Shown one piece after another: positions 48,215 to 60,600 of a stretch of DNA of 64,000 bases. A model generated the notes under the pieces. The model was not told the DNA's origin. It made no database searches and saw only the letters and a list, made by a program, of their open reading frames with translations. The position numbers and the translations under genes are program-made. How positions within the stretch are numbered: position 1 is the first letter of the stretch; each line of letters starts with the position of its first letter. Source of the stretch: Phorcus lineatus (lineage: Eukaryota > Mollusca > Gastropoda > Trochida > Trochidae); assembly GCA_921293015.1 (NCBI GenBank), contig OV121090.1, positions 38,560,533-38,624,532 of the forward strand, given 5' to 3'.

Positions 48215-48521
48215 ATGTTTAGTCAACGTCCGGCATCACCCAAGGCGCCTCAAATCCACGTCACCCATCCAAATGTGCCTTTCGGCTCCGTAGATAACCT
48301 CATTCCAAAGGCAGAAGAAGAAACTTTGCCGGAGGAAGGGGTAGATAACCCTGTATTTGCCTTTGATACAGTCTCGCTGATATCGAGGTCGGATGCTCCG
48401 TCCAGAGCCAGTGATCCTGGGATTGAGCCGGTTCGACACCTGCCGCCTCTCCGCCGCGGGAGTTATTCCCCTTTCCTCTCGCCAGATATGGACAGTCTTG
48501 CTGTGCCTGGAAAAACAGGAA
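48215..48521 (+). CDS. Unrecognised protein, first coding exon (exon 48155-48521)
   Basis: The exon begins after TATTTTCAG at 48155. An in-frame TAA lies 24 nt before the ATG at 48215, so this is the true first start in frame. It codes for 102 residues and ends GGA A|GTGAGT in phase 1, which joins exon 51110-51169. The sequence opens MFSQRPASPKAPQIHVTHPN, has an acidic middle (EEETLPEEGVDNPVFAF) and serine/proline-rich end (RRGSYSPFLSPDMDSL), typical of a cytoplasmic regulatory N-terminus with possible phosphorylation sites such as RRGS. It has no membrane segment or signal peptide. Its coding stretch is much more GC- and CpG-rich than its flanks. The rest of the gene must lie beyond 51169. 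I do not recognise the family. Confidence 0.75.
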
Positions 48522-49409
48522 GTGAGTACATTTTTTATTTATTCAATTTCAGTATTTCATTTTTGGACTGGAAAACAATAAAAACAAAAGCAATTGATGT
48601 TATAATTTTGATATTATGACTGAACCTTTAAATGCTATTTTCCGATTTGTAGATTGATTTCCTCTTGTTGAAAATGTAACTAATTCCATTAAGAAGGCAA
48701 AACTACTCAAGTTATTTGGAGTTTCTCTTAAATGTGAGATAGTTGTTTTGTTCAAATGATATTTACGTCTTGGGGCTTTTCATAATTTCAATATTTTTGC
48801 AAGTAAGCCAAAGAGACAACAGGATCGGTATTACTCAACATCAGTTTAAACATACAGCTATATGAACCCATTTCCAAATGGATGTGTTTATAGATGTTTC
48901 TGTTGCCATGTTTTGGTTAAGCATGAATATATCTAATTTTGTTGACAATTTATCAAGTTCGCAAACCGAAAGGTAAAACTTCCGATCAACATAAAAGAAC
49001 AGGTCTGTGATCATATCATCGTGAAATAGTTTGCAATTAGTTGTTCTGCACATAAATGTATCTTTTGAATACAGATGATCTTGTGCATGGAATGTGTATT
49101 CATGCAATTATTTTATATGTGTTATAATCAGTTATCATGTCATTCTTACAAATACAGTTGCATGTTCGATAGACCCTTCACCAAGCACCCTCTATCAGCC
49201 AGCAGGTCAGATAACCATAACAATTCCATCGTCAGAGACAAATACCCTCTATTAGCACATTGTCAAAGCATTAAATCCATTTCAAACCTTGATTTGAACC
49301 TAGAACCTAAGGTACGACATACATATGATTATTAGTATGTGATATGAGTGTTTTCACACCCCGTCCTGTGTCAGCTAAAGCCTCCTGGTGGATATGGAAG
49401 TCTTGGTTA

Positions 49410-50196
49410 TGTAACGGGGGCTAGTTTTATTGGGATTACTAATATCATTAGTGGGCTTAATAATATTAGTTAGGTTTTGGTATCATATAATTGTCATAGT
49501 GTAGATATTAATAAATAAGTGTAAATACCTGTTTTCAGTGCAGTCGTCGGCAAACCGGAAATTTTCAGGTTGTGATCACCGTTTCCGTGTTAGCGATTGG
49601 CCGCACGCACTGGAACAGTCTATTCTGGGGTAGGGGTGGCTTACGTGTAGTGGGATAGGTCCGTTGACTACTATATAAGGGAGGCGCATCCGTTGTTACA
49701 TTGTCTAGCGATAATCTACTTTGGCTAGGTGAGTTGTTTCGCGACGAAACAGCCGTCCCTCTTGCCTTGACATTAGGCAGCTTTTTGTTACGTGACAGAA
49801 CAACTCATGTTTCGCGACGAAACAGTGGCCCCTCTCCCACAGCTTAGTTGATAGGAATAAGAATAGAGTTAGATATTGGGTATTAATGTAATTTAAGGGT
49901 ATAGATATCGGGATGGGTAATACTGGGTAGAGTTAGGTGTATTTTATAGTTAAGGAATTAATAGTATATTTTCAGGAATATTGTTAGAAAAGGGATGGGC
50001 GGGTGGATTTAAAGATATATTCCGAACGCATTAAATGCGTTAGTGATTCCTGTAGGGAAGTAGTAGAATGTTCTCATATATAGGTTGAGTTATTGTATAT
50101 TCCCGGTGCTGATCATTTGTTTTGTTGGGTTTTCCATATTTTGCAATAAAATCCATAACGGTACTTCACTTGTGTGTCTTTTATCATAATGCTACA
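49410..50196 (+). mobile_element. LTR-like segment (possible solo LTR of a Ty3/gypsy-type element)
   Basis: Begins TGTAACGGGGGC and ends ATGCTACA, so TG...CA bounded, 787 bp. It contains a TATA box (CTATATAAGG, 49671-49680) and a polyadenylation signal (AATAAA, 50145-50150) in the order expected for U3-R-U5. Inside R, GTTTCGCGACGAAAC occurs twice. No target-site duplication is visible and no second LTR or pol gene is present, so a solo or truncated LTR is my reading; a cellular promoter cannot be excluded. Confidence 0.45.
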
Positions 50197-51109
50197 TCCC
50201 GAAACCGGGAAGCAGCGTGGATGTGAGATGTAAAGGTTCATGAGGAATGCAATCTAGACAATTATAGAAGCACATTTGGTATTAAAAAATTACACAACGC
50301 AAAGTTTCATCATGGTTAAAGTTGTTTCTCAAGTCTGGAAATCCACGTCTGTTACAGTTGTTACAGGATGATATGAAAACAGTGATATTAATTTGATTTT
50401 TCACATATACTTTGTATTTTTTTAAATTCTGATAATTAATCATAATCTTTTAGAACAGCAAATTTCTATTTGTGTAATGTGAGAGTGCGGACTATCTTTG
50501 TGGATAACAATTCACAAGATACAGTTTTTCATGAAAATATGTTGTCATTATTAGATTAGAAGGTATAACTGAACAAAAAAACCCAACAATTTCCATAGAT
50601 TTTGAATGTTTATGGATGAATATAGGATCTTCTATGCCAAACATAATTTCACGCACTAACATATTATTCCCTGTAGTCACCCCCATGTATATTGCTGTGC
50701 TGTCGGCGGTAGTGTGTATAGAATGGTTATTGTGACCATACATATCTGCTTGTTGCTTTGGTTATCCTTTAGTTTGGCTCTTCACAAATTGTTCATCCAC
50801 CATAAATTCTTTGACAAAAGAAACATTTTGTTTTGAAAGTTTATAATGATAAAGTTCTTGTCCAATGCAATTAAATATTCGTATTGACAAAAGTTCAGCA
50901 CCATTACAAAATATGAAAATAATCCTATGGATGAAGTAAAAATAAAATGTTGAAAATACCTGTAAAAAAACTTAAACAATAAAACAATATATATTGTGCA
51001 ATTATTTCTGAAATGCATTTCATTCCAAAGCTTTCACAAAGAATTTGGTTTGGTGCTTTACTTTTGTTGAAGTGTATTGTGTGGTCACTTTAAAGCATTC
51101 TACATTCAG

Positions 51110-51169
51110 GTCGGCCAGCCTCCAGTGCTAGCAGTTGTACCCTTGAAGACTTCGACTGGCTGCAAGATG
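51110..51169 (+). CDS. Second coding exon of the unrecognised plus gene
   Basis: After TACATTCAG, 60 nt in the required phase give SRPASSASSCTLEDFDWLQ then DG, ending GATG|GTAATA in phase 1. The serine run and the acidic/aromatic LEDFDWLQD motif continue the N-terminal regulatory region. No following exon is found between here and 64000 on the plus strand; it may lie to the right. Confidence 0.65.
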
Positions 51170-52711
51170 GTAATATTGATTGTATGTCATGTCCATTTTA
51201 CACTTTACAAATATTTTTAACAATATTATGGTTCAATGGTCAAAAAAGGCCACCGGATATAATGTCATACTTCAGATTTTTCATTTCACAGAGTTTTTTC
51301 CTGGAAATCATGCAGAATCTGATTACATTGTCAAACTTAAATGGTACTTTCTTTCAGATATTTTCACTTGCGTTTACATTATTGTTTCTGTTCATATTTT
51401 ACAAGATGCAAGTTGGATATTAATTGAATCAACCATTTTCAGTGTAGATATATAGTTATTGCCTGGGAGAAAAGATGATATTTGAGCTTTTCATACTGCA
51501 GGATTCACTCATAATTTGTACTTATCTTCAGAACAGTGCACTCTTGTCTGGTCAAAGTAGACTAGGGAAATAAAGTGGAAGTGGATATTTTATGGGAGCT
51601 TCAAGTGTATGCATCAGAAATTGCTTGGATGAGTGAAATGATCACATGAATTGTTATTATATCCAATGTTTTCACTGATAAGATTTGCAACTTTGCTAAT
51701 TGAAGAGTATGGTCAGTCTTGCTTATTTTTTATTCTTTTATTCTGAGAGAAAATGAGGATCAACCTCACCTACAGGCATGCTATACCATTTACTGTCAAT
51801 TTCATTGAAATGGATTGCATTTAAGTCTAAATGGTTTAAAATGGTTTATGATTTCCCCCGGAAATTTAGGGAGATTTTAGTTGACAGCGTTGAATCCTTT
51901 GAAAACAATTAAATTCTTTTAAAAACGGATAATATGATGAACAATCAATGCATCAGACAATAGAGATGTATAAATGAGAATGAGTTTTAATGTGTACTGC
52001 TGTTTGTGCATGTGGTTGTTGAATTCAACACTATCAAAGTTGGTTTTCTTTCCCAATACTAAAATAGTTTTGCAGGCAGCAAATTGATATCATTTCTTTG
52101 AACTGAGATATTTAGTCAGGAGTTGTGTCCCTTTGACCATTTCTGTATGTCGAAGGTTTTCAATAATGAAAATATTTTATTGCATTACATCGATGATTAT
52201 CAAATACAAAGTTAATGGAACGCATATTTGTTATGCTAATATATCTATTGATAGTTGAAGTGCGTATGAGGGAAATGAGTTTACATCGTTAGACTAATTG
52301 CTGTTTGCCGAGTTGTGGACGATAGTGTACTCAAATACCAGCATCCATATGAGACATTGTTTACTTTGCTGACTCATCGATATCCTCGTCAGTGTGTAAA
52401 GTTACAGCAAGGACTGTGATTGCTTCTGGATACATGAGATTATGTCGCACTATGGATCATAAAGATCATTTTACAAGAAATTATGACAGCACGATCAACT
52501 AGTTTGACATTTAATCATCTGCCGTCAAAATTTTATCATCTGCCGTCATAAGTTTATCAGGAAGGAAACCCCATGAATAAAGTCTATATGATTTGCATTT
52601 TAGGAATTTAGACTGCAGATTTTAACAAGTGAAAGTTGTTTTTTTGCAAAGAAAGTGTTATGTATTGATTGACTGAATATCTTAATGTTGTCACATATGT
52701 TTCAAAGATAT

Positions 52712-52930
52712 TGGGGGGCAGGATAGCGTAGTGGTTAGTGAGTTCGGCTTCGGATCAAGAGGTTCATGGTTCGAATCCCGCCACTGGATTGGCAACTTTT
52801 TCTGCAGTAGAGAACTGTTCTACACACAGTCAGGTTTGGGTGCAATGCTACACTCAGCGCAGTACCACGCATGGTTCGCTAGTTCCAGTCGTCGCTCGCA
52901 GGTTTCACTGCATTGCATAGCCACAATGGT
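52712..52930 (+). mobile_element. tRNA-derived SINE
   Basis: GGCAGGATAGCGTAGTGGTTAGTG (A box) and ATGGTTCGAATCCCGCC (perfect B box) lie in tRNA spacing. They are followed by a GC-richer body to about 52930. The acceptor stem does not pair, so it is not a working tRNA gene. Confidence 0.65.
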
Positions 52931-53349
52931 GTTGATTGTGTGAATGGCCACAATTTAAATGAAATACTCTTGAAAGCGGCTTTGAAACCCAATATCACCT
53001 CAACTCAAAGATATTGCTTAAAGGAAAATATTATGCAAAGTATTTGTAGTGCCTGTCACTTACCAGTACGTACGAGTGTACAAATGATATCACCAAGCCC
53101 TACAAAGAACCCACTCCATAGCAAGTCTTGAAACAATTCCATTGATTTTGTTGTGCTTGCTCTTTCTAGAGGGCTTTATCAATGTAATCAAATAACTTGA
53201 TTTAAATTTGAACAATTACGTAATATTTGAACCAAAAGTTTTTGGTTCCAATGTTCACTGAGAAAGCCGGTTTCTGTGGATCCATACTCTTGTAGGTGAA
53301 GGCACCACGACACACCAGACATTTATTCCTTTTATTTGTTTAGTATGTA

Positions 53350-53454
53350 AAAAATGCTAGATGGCATGCTGGGTATATGAAATATGAATGATAGATATAT
53401 TTACTATATCCATCATTCATATTTTATATACCCAGCATGCCGTCTAGCATTTTT
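53350..53454. repeat. 50-bp-arm hairpin with 5-nt loop
   Basis: Arms 53350-53399 and 53405-53454 match at 47 of 50 positions; two of the three mismatches would be G-U pairs in a plus-strand RNA. The loop is TTTAC. It may be a small palindromic MITE or a hairpin-RNA source. Confidence 0.85.
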
Positions 53455-54983
53455 ATAGAAATAGAATAATATTCTATTTCTTTTACTCTGAGATGATAAA
53501 GATTATGAGACCATGATTAGTTGCTTTGGTGGAACAGTAGTCACAAATAATAAAAGAAAAACATTTTTGTCTCAGCAAATCCTAACATATTTGATAAAAG
53601 ATGCAAATGAGAGTAGATCCTATGAGCTGAAAGGTTGAGACTTGTGTCTCCCTTCAACACTAATAAGTTCTCATTAACACATCTTTTATTTTTATACATC
53701 CAGCTAATGTAAATTTATAGTAAAATACTTTCAATTATTTAAGGCTTCTTTTCTAAGGATCTAACCTTCTTGTTATATTTAGCACCGACTTATAAACTGC
53801 AGTTACAGGTTTTAAGGCATTCACATCATTTTGTAAAGAGTTTTAAAGGGATTGTAGACATTGTTTCATTTTCATATGTGCAAATTTGCCATTTATGATA
53901 ATGCATTTATGCAATAAATCCTCACTTTAGGAGGTTAATATCATATCTGCAGTCAAAGAAAAGGGTGTCAAGCATAGATTGAAAATGTTCGGGCCATTTT
54001 AGTGTGAGCATCTTTTATTGATTCAAGGTAGCGAAATAAATTCACGTTACTGAACAGAACTATGTAAATTCCTTTGAGAACATACTATTGGATTGTTTTT
54101 CAATTGCTTTCATTTCTTTTCCAATTTTGACGAAAGAACACAATTCTACAGCAACTTTAAAGAGAGAGAGAATTTACGTTTTTCTTTTACGTTGTAACAT
54201 TGGTTTTAGTACAGTATTGTTAAGATAAACAAAATCATGATAGGACTTTTGTGTGAGGGTGACTGGATATCTTCAAGGTTGAAAGGTTCCCTATGTGTGA
54301 TTTGTGAGTTACTCCAGTAACATCAATCTTTGACCATAAAACACATCTTATTTACTCTGCTGATATACTCCCCACTTTCCCTGAGCTAATAACCTAAGTG
54401 CAACCTAACAAGAAGGGATGAAGGTAATAACAGAAGGAAAACATATTTATTGGTTACCAGGCAACAGTTTCTCTGGCTGAAAAGGGATTTTTGATGATAA
54501 GAAAGTTCTCAATAAATAAGACTTGTAGCAGCATGATTCTTACTGATATCAGAATTCCTCGAAAGATAGAATCTTTTACCAAATGATGCAGATATTTTTT
54601 TTAACGGCAATGTTGATAAGGTTAATTGCAACAAGTTTTCATATAGATGCAAGATATGGAATGCTTATATGGAGAATAAAAATGATTTAATTTAGAGAAT
54701 TATAGAAATATTTTCAAATATTTGTTAAAACAAGCATAACAAAATAAAATTTTCAGTCTTTTTCTATGAACTGAGCAATTGCACTCCAGAAAATAATGAT
54801 ATGAAACTTATGAAATAAAAGACTTTTAATAATACCACTGCTAGGAACGGGAAGCAGCTGCGTAATATTTCAAGTCGGAAATGTTATAAATTTTATTTTT
54901 TCCACGTGATGTTGTATCACTGGTTGGTGTAATTGTGTTTAATCGATTCATATTGTATATTAGTCTGTTAAGTGTTTGGTGTT

Positions 54984-55209
54984 ATAAGAATATGACAACA
55001 TTATAGGGTGAGCTTTATATCACATTGTGATATCACAAAATAAACAATATTACCAGTTTTGAAGACGAATTGCATATTCTATTTTATTGTGAATTATATG
55101 ATGATGCTAGAAATAAGTTTATTACTCCATTATTGTACAGTACTGTTAACAACCAAAATAAGAATATGACAACATTATAGGGTGAGCTTATATCACATTG
55201 TGATATCAC
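54984..55209. repeat. Paired 52-bp direct repeats with a palindromic end
   Basis: ATAAGAATATGACAACATTA...TATATCACATTGTGATATCAC occurs at 54984-55036 and 55158-55209 with one base difference in length. Each copy ends in the palindrome TGATATCACATTGTGATATCA or a shortened form of it. Confidence 0.8.
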
Positions 55210-55573
55210 TGATTTGTGTTTTAAATTGTAAGGTGATGGTTTCATAATTGATTCATATTTTATGTGATGTATCACAAGTTCATATCTATATTTATTACCT
55301 TTAAGGGCAATCATATCGGGGTTAAATTTTTGTCATGGACACTCATATAATATCCTCTATATTTTCACAGACTATGTCCCCTTTTAAGAAAAGGACAGTC
55401 AGGTATTGAATATACCGAACGATAAAACCAGCCATTCAATAATTTTGCAAAGTCTACACTCAATGAATCTGTGCATGATCTGTGATTTGTGTACATGGAT
55501 AATGAGCAGGTCATGATAATGATAGATAGACGTGCTGTATAATCACTTTATTTCTGGCATTTAGTTTCAGCAA

Positions 55574-55755
55574 CCTCAGTGCAATGTTAAAAATGGAAGT
55601 TAAGGTTAACCTTAGTGAAAATTTCTTTGTCAGAGGTTGCCCTGGGTGGTCGTTGCACAAAGCAACTTAACACTCAGGTTAACCTTAATGCTATTTTCTA
55701 ACATTGCACTAAGGCCACCTTAGTGATTTAAGGTTACCTTAGTGTTTTGTGCAAC
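55574..55755. repeat. Two interlocked inverted repeats
   Basis: CCTCAGTGCAATGTTA...GGTTAACCTTAGTG (55574-55617) is inverted at 55671-55714, and GTTGCACAAAGCAACTTA (from 55652) is inverted at the end (to 55755, TTTTGTGCAAC). The second pair starts inside the first. TTAAGGTTA-like words fill the block. A foldback transposon relic is likely. Confidence 0.65.
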
Positions 55756-57681
55756 AGGATAAGATGGCTTCTTTGTTAAAGTGGACATTTTAAGACAAGA
55801 AAAACCCTCTTGCAGAATTCTGAATGTTGGGCATACTGTAATTCCACCATTATTAACATGGTCATTATTTGACCATTTTGTGCTTTGGTCAAGCAGGGGT
55901 AGATGGTTAAGAGAAAGCAAGTTTCTTTGTAATATTAATCAACTTCTCTTTACTCCACTAATTGAGGCAGCAGCCTATTAGTTTCCGGACTCTGAAATGG
56001 CATGGTCAGCGAGTGTTTAGCTCTAAACGGAAATTTTAAGACAACTGAAACCTTTAGTAGAATACTGTTGCTGGATACATAGTCATCAAGCAGGGAACAT
56101 TTGCATGAATAGCCCTTGTCTGTTAATGACGTGGCCGGAAAGATGGCCACAGAGAGCTTTGATCAGTCGGAAACAATCGGGAGAGTGCCAGTGGAGATGT
56201 ATACTCTTCTGAAATCCCATACGTACAATAGTCTAGCACTGTCTGATACCAGTAATTCTTGAACTGACTCTGTACTTTGAGATGGGAACCAATATGCAGG
56301 AACAGGAAGTCATCAGTAGAACTGGAATTCCTCTTCTAAACGTCAAGGTTCAACTTTGTAAAGACCCACCTCTTTTTAGAGGTCTTGTGGTTATCTCGAA
56401 ATTTAATACCAATATTTGTCTTCCAATTGTTTTATTATGAAGATTCCATGGTGAATATGTGTTATACTAAGAGATCATGTCACTATTTCTTAACCTGAAC
56501 CCTATTCTTCTGTATGGCACAAATTCGAAGTGAACATCTATTTGAGAACTGACTTTCATCCGGCGGAAAATAAAAAAAGTATGTTTGACCTCAGTGTTTT
56601 GACATAGTCTATTACCAAGCAACTCTGATTAACCATTGGTCAGATGTGCTTTTCTACTCTGGTCACGAAAGCAGCATTAGGATTTGTATTATTGTTAAAT
56701 ATCACCCATGTCATTATTGTATCATGTATTGTATTGTTTCATGTACATTATGAAATAAAACATGTATGGTACATATTATCTGATATATTGCAATCACCTA
56801 TTGGAGTGTTGTTCATTGAGTTGCCACCATATCTGCTCGGAGTTGTGATGCCTGGGTGAAGAAAGTGAGATTCAACTTTCTAGGTTAAGGGTCAATCCCA
56901 GAGAGAGAGCTTATGAAACATTCGATAAGAAACAAAGCCCTGATATAGTTCACGTTTTGTAGAGGTACTGTCAAAAACATGACCACATCACTACATATTT
57001 CTTTCCATTAATATTGTCTGCTGTGCACCAGACACATTGCTTTTGAGAAGTATTTGTTCAGGGCATGCTATTGTGGTTTTCCTGTCAGAAATAAAAAAAA
57101 GGTAGAAAATTAAGTGAATCAAGTATTTGAAATTTCCTTCCTATCTTTGAAAACAGTATGTTGACAGGTGTCTTTTTGTGTGATTTGGTTATGTGTTGGT
57201 CAGTCCATTGACCATTTAGTGCTTGATTAATCAGAAGTAGTTGTTCAGGAATTAGCTAGTGCTACATGTGTTCACGTTCATCTTATTGTCTCTGAGTAAA
57301 TGTAGGAAGAATTTGATAAGTGGCAACAAATGGCAGTCACTGAGAAAAACATTAAGTGTTACGGTCATATATTTAAGGATAAGCGTTGTATAAATTTGTT
57401 CCTATATTTGAAAACATTATACTGTCTATCTGAGGTAATTTTTGCATGATAATGTTGTGTAGTGGTCAGAACAATAACCTCTTTTTATCAGAAACATATA
57501 TTCAAAAAGTAGCTGGTGCTACAATTTACATCATGCTTTTGGATACATGAGCAATGTATCGTTGACAGTCAGAACATCTTTACATGCATAAGGGAAACAT
57601 CCGGCAGTAGTTGACCATTAAGTGGCCGAACTGACCAGTTAGAGATAGCTGAGAGACAGTCAGAGTATGGGAGATAGGAGG

Positions 57682-60600
57682 TCAGTCAGTGACAGCCATG
57701 TGGGCAGGATTCCCTATCCAGAGATTGGAAGCGCCAAGGTATTGATTTTCCAGGGGAACAATCGTCTTCAATTTGGAGATTTCTCTGTCGTATCTTTCCG
57801 CCGCCGAGCGCCCAGGAGGAGAAGATGGTTCAACATGTAGTTGGAGGGTCTCTACCGCTGTTGGTGTTCCTACAAAATGCAATAATGGATATTTAATGTT
57901 GCTATTACCAAGGACATTTTAGTCTTACATTAACAATATACTGTAATATTTAATTATTCTCTGAAATAGAACATTCATTCACTATTCATTTATTTGTCGT
58001 ATCAATTTTATTCATTCATTTATTCATTCCATTATAATTCATTAATTCATTTTATTCATTCATACATTCATTTGAATTTTTCGATTCATCTAATTCATTC
58101 ATTTTACGCTGTTCTTCTTTTTTCAAATTTTGAAATTTCTTTTTATCACTATACTTGAACAAATAAATTTCTAACCAAAGGTATTACATATGGTTTTTAA
58201 GAATAAGAATGCACACAAAAAAAGAGTATAACCCTAAAAACAAAGTCAAATGAAGAATAGAATAAATTTTTACATGAAAAAATTCCTTGAATTTAATTTT
58301 CCATCAGTGATTGCAGTTTAATTGAAATAATAAAAACAAAGTAGAGTTAAGCAACTTGAATCTGCACTGTCATATTGATTAGCACATGAAAACATGATAC
58401 TTATCTACCAGATAACATATTTGAGGGGAAATGTTACAAAGTTGACCTTTAAGATTAGTTTTTAGCACATTAAACGTGAAAGGTCAGATGTGCTGAAGGC
58501 AGGGCCTGTCATCTGTCATCTGTCCTGTAAACTTTTCACACTTTCAACTTCTCCACCTGACCCATCCTTCGCCCCTTCAAACAGCGGGTGGCAGGCATTT
58601 TCCCTAATATATTAAAAAATCTTTTCTCCAAAACCAAAAAGCGCTAAACCAATTTAAAGTGTAATATCAATGTGACAGGAAGATTCAAATCTGTTAATAT
58701 GATGAAGACCCCTATTTCGAATTTGGCGTGGCAGGGTATCAACCCTGAAATCTTATTTCGTCTATTTTCCAGAAACCAAAAATGCTGGAAATATCAAATT
58801 TGAAAATATCATCTTGGAAGGAAAGAGACTAAGAAGTGTAAATTCAATTGTTCTACCCCTAATGATTCGGTCATGGCAGGGTTATATTTAGGGCCATGAA
58901 ACAAAAACAGAACAGACAGGAGAAACTCACATTTTCAGAATAACACCTTTATGAAGGTGAGACTGTAATTTGTAGATAAGTCTTGACCCCCGTTTAAAAA
59001 TGGATGTGGCAGGGTGTCTATCTTCAAATCTTCATTAGTTTTTTGTCCTCAAGAAATATGTGTCATAGTCTTGAACATCAAACAGTTCTAAGGGTAATGA
59101 GCTACAGAGCCCACGGCTCTATTTCCCAAGTATACCCTAACTAGAGTTAAGTCAATCACAATTTTGTTTTAAATAATTAAATTCTTTTCTTGCTGTAATC
59201 TAGACTTGCTCACTGAGGACTTAGACTGTATCAAGGCTCCTATTTATACAGTGCTAAGAATGTTTATTTTCTCCTACGTTAATCACTTTCCTTTTGAAAG
59301 AGATCCAAGCTCTCTCATATTAGATCTTAAGAGGTTTTAGGTTACAAGTTTTTATTCCCTTAACTATGTGATGATTGACTAATAACTTCAAATTTCAAAT
59401 ATTGACAAGATTTTCTTTATGTTATTAAAGACTTTATTGACATTACCATATAAGATCAACCTCTTTGAAAGCAAGGATGAAGCATTTAAATACAATGACA
59501 AAATTCTTTTCCATATAAACGTTCCTGAACATAAGTTTAAATTCTTTTGCATATTATTTTGTATCAAGTATTGAATTAAAATATATAAAAATTATATGGC
59601 ATGGAAAAATTCAATATGATGTGGTTCATAAGGACCAATAAGTAACAGATAAGTTTCAGTAAAACATTATCAAAATATAATTTTTTTTCAAAATGATTCA
59701 ATAATAAGAGATTTTTTAAATATGTATTCCATGTCAACAGGATCACTCAACCATGCATAATGTTTTTAATCAAAACCCCAATTTAACATTTTGGTGATAT
59801 AATTGTGTAAAAAGCATAAAATCAATTGAAGAGTTGTTCTCCTTATATAATATAAGTTACCTGCGACCTTTTAAACTGATATCTTATAATAAACATTTGG
59901 TATCATTATCAATGTCTGACCCGCAATTTGTAACTTATAAGAAAATATGTTTTATAATGAGAAAGGAATGTTGAGTTTTAATATCCAGCATTGATGCAGA
60001 AGCGTTCAAAATGACTATACGGTGCTCACATCTAATAGTTTAAAGGTTAAAGAAGTAAAAAAGACAAAGATGTTTTTTGGACGAGGGGTCAGAATGGACT
60101 TGTACCTGAGTGCTTGAAATTCTTATCTTTACACTGTTCAATTATTTTTGCTCAACCAAGATATTATCTCTCCTTAATGTTGAAACATATCCCAGATTAG
60201 ATATCCTTTCTCATTTAAGAAATGGCTTGTCAAATTTTAGGTGTGGTATTTAAGTTTGTCTCAGAGGATGGTAGATATAACAATGTCCCATATGATTCAA
60301 GATTTTGCCCTATTTGTTAAGATGAAATACATGTTCTACTCTACTGTAAAGACTATTTAGTTATAAAGAAAATATTTCTTGATAAATATCTTAAACATTC
60401 AATTTCACAATTCACTTTTGTAAATCTTAGGTCATCAAAATATAAAGATGTTATTAAGAATTTATGCCTATCTTTATACCAAGTTAGGAAAATAAGAAAT
60501 TCTAATGTTTTTCTATGAAGCTCATGCTATTTCTACCTGCTCATGATTGTATTATGGGCCTTTGGCCTTTTACTGAATAAAATGTCTATCTGTTTGTCTG

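Larger units (their letters stand above)
51170..57681. other. Intron or intergenic DNA with repeats only
   Basis: Apart from the SINE, the hairpins and the paired repeats listed separately, I see no exon I can support. A 39-codon frame from ATG at 56143 (MATESFDQSETIGRVPVEMY) has a good start context but no match and no splice support. Confidence 0.4.

Noticed and set aside
52712-52795. Possible tRNA gene
   Set aside because: A and B boxes are good but the acceptor stem does not pair and an unrelated body follows, so it is a SINE.
56143-56262. 39-codon frame with good start context (MATESFDQSETIGRVPVEMY)
   Set aside because: No splice sites, homologue or repeat support; too short to call.
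58500-58610. Minus-strand candidate exon (ENACHPLFEGAKDG) between a TTAG acceptor and GTGGAG
   Set aside because: Needs phase 2 on entry while the upstream exon ends in phase 0, and it lies in the tandem-repeat block.
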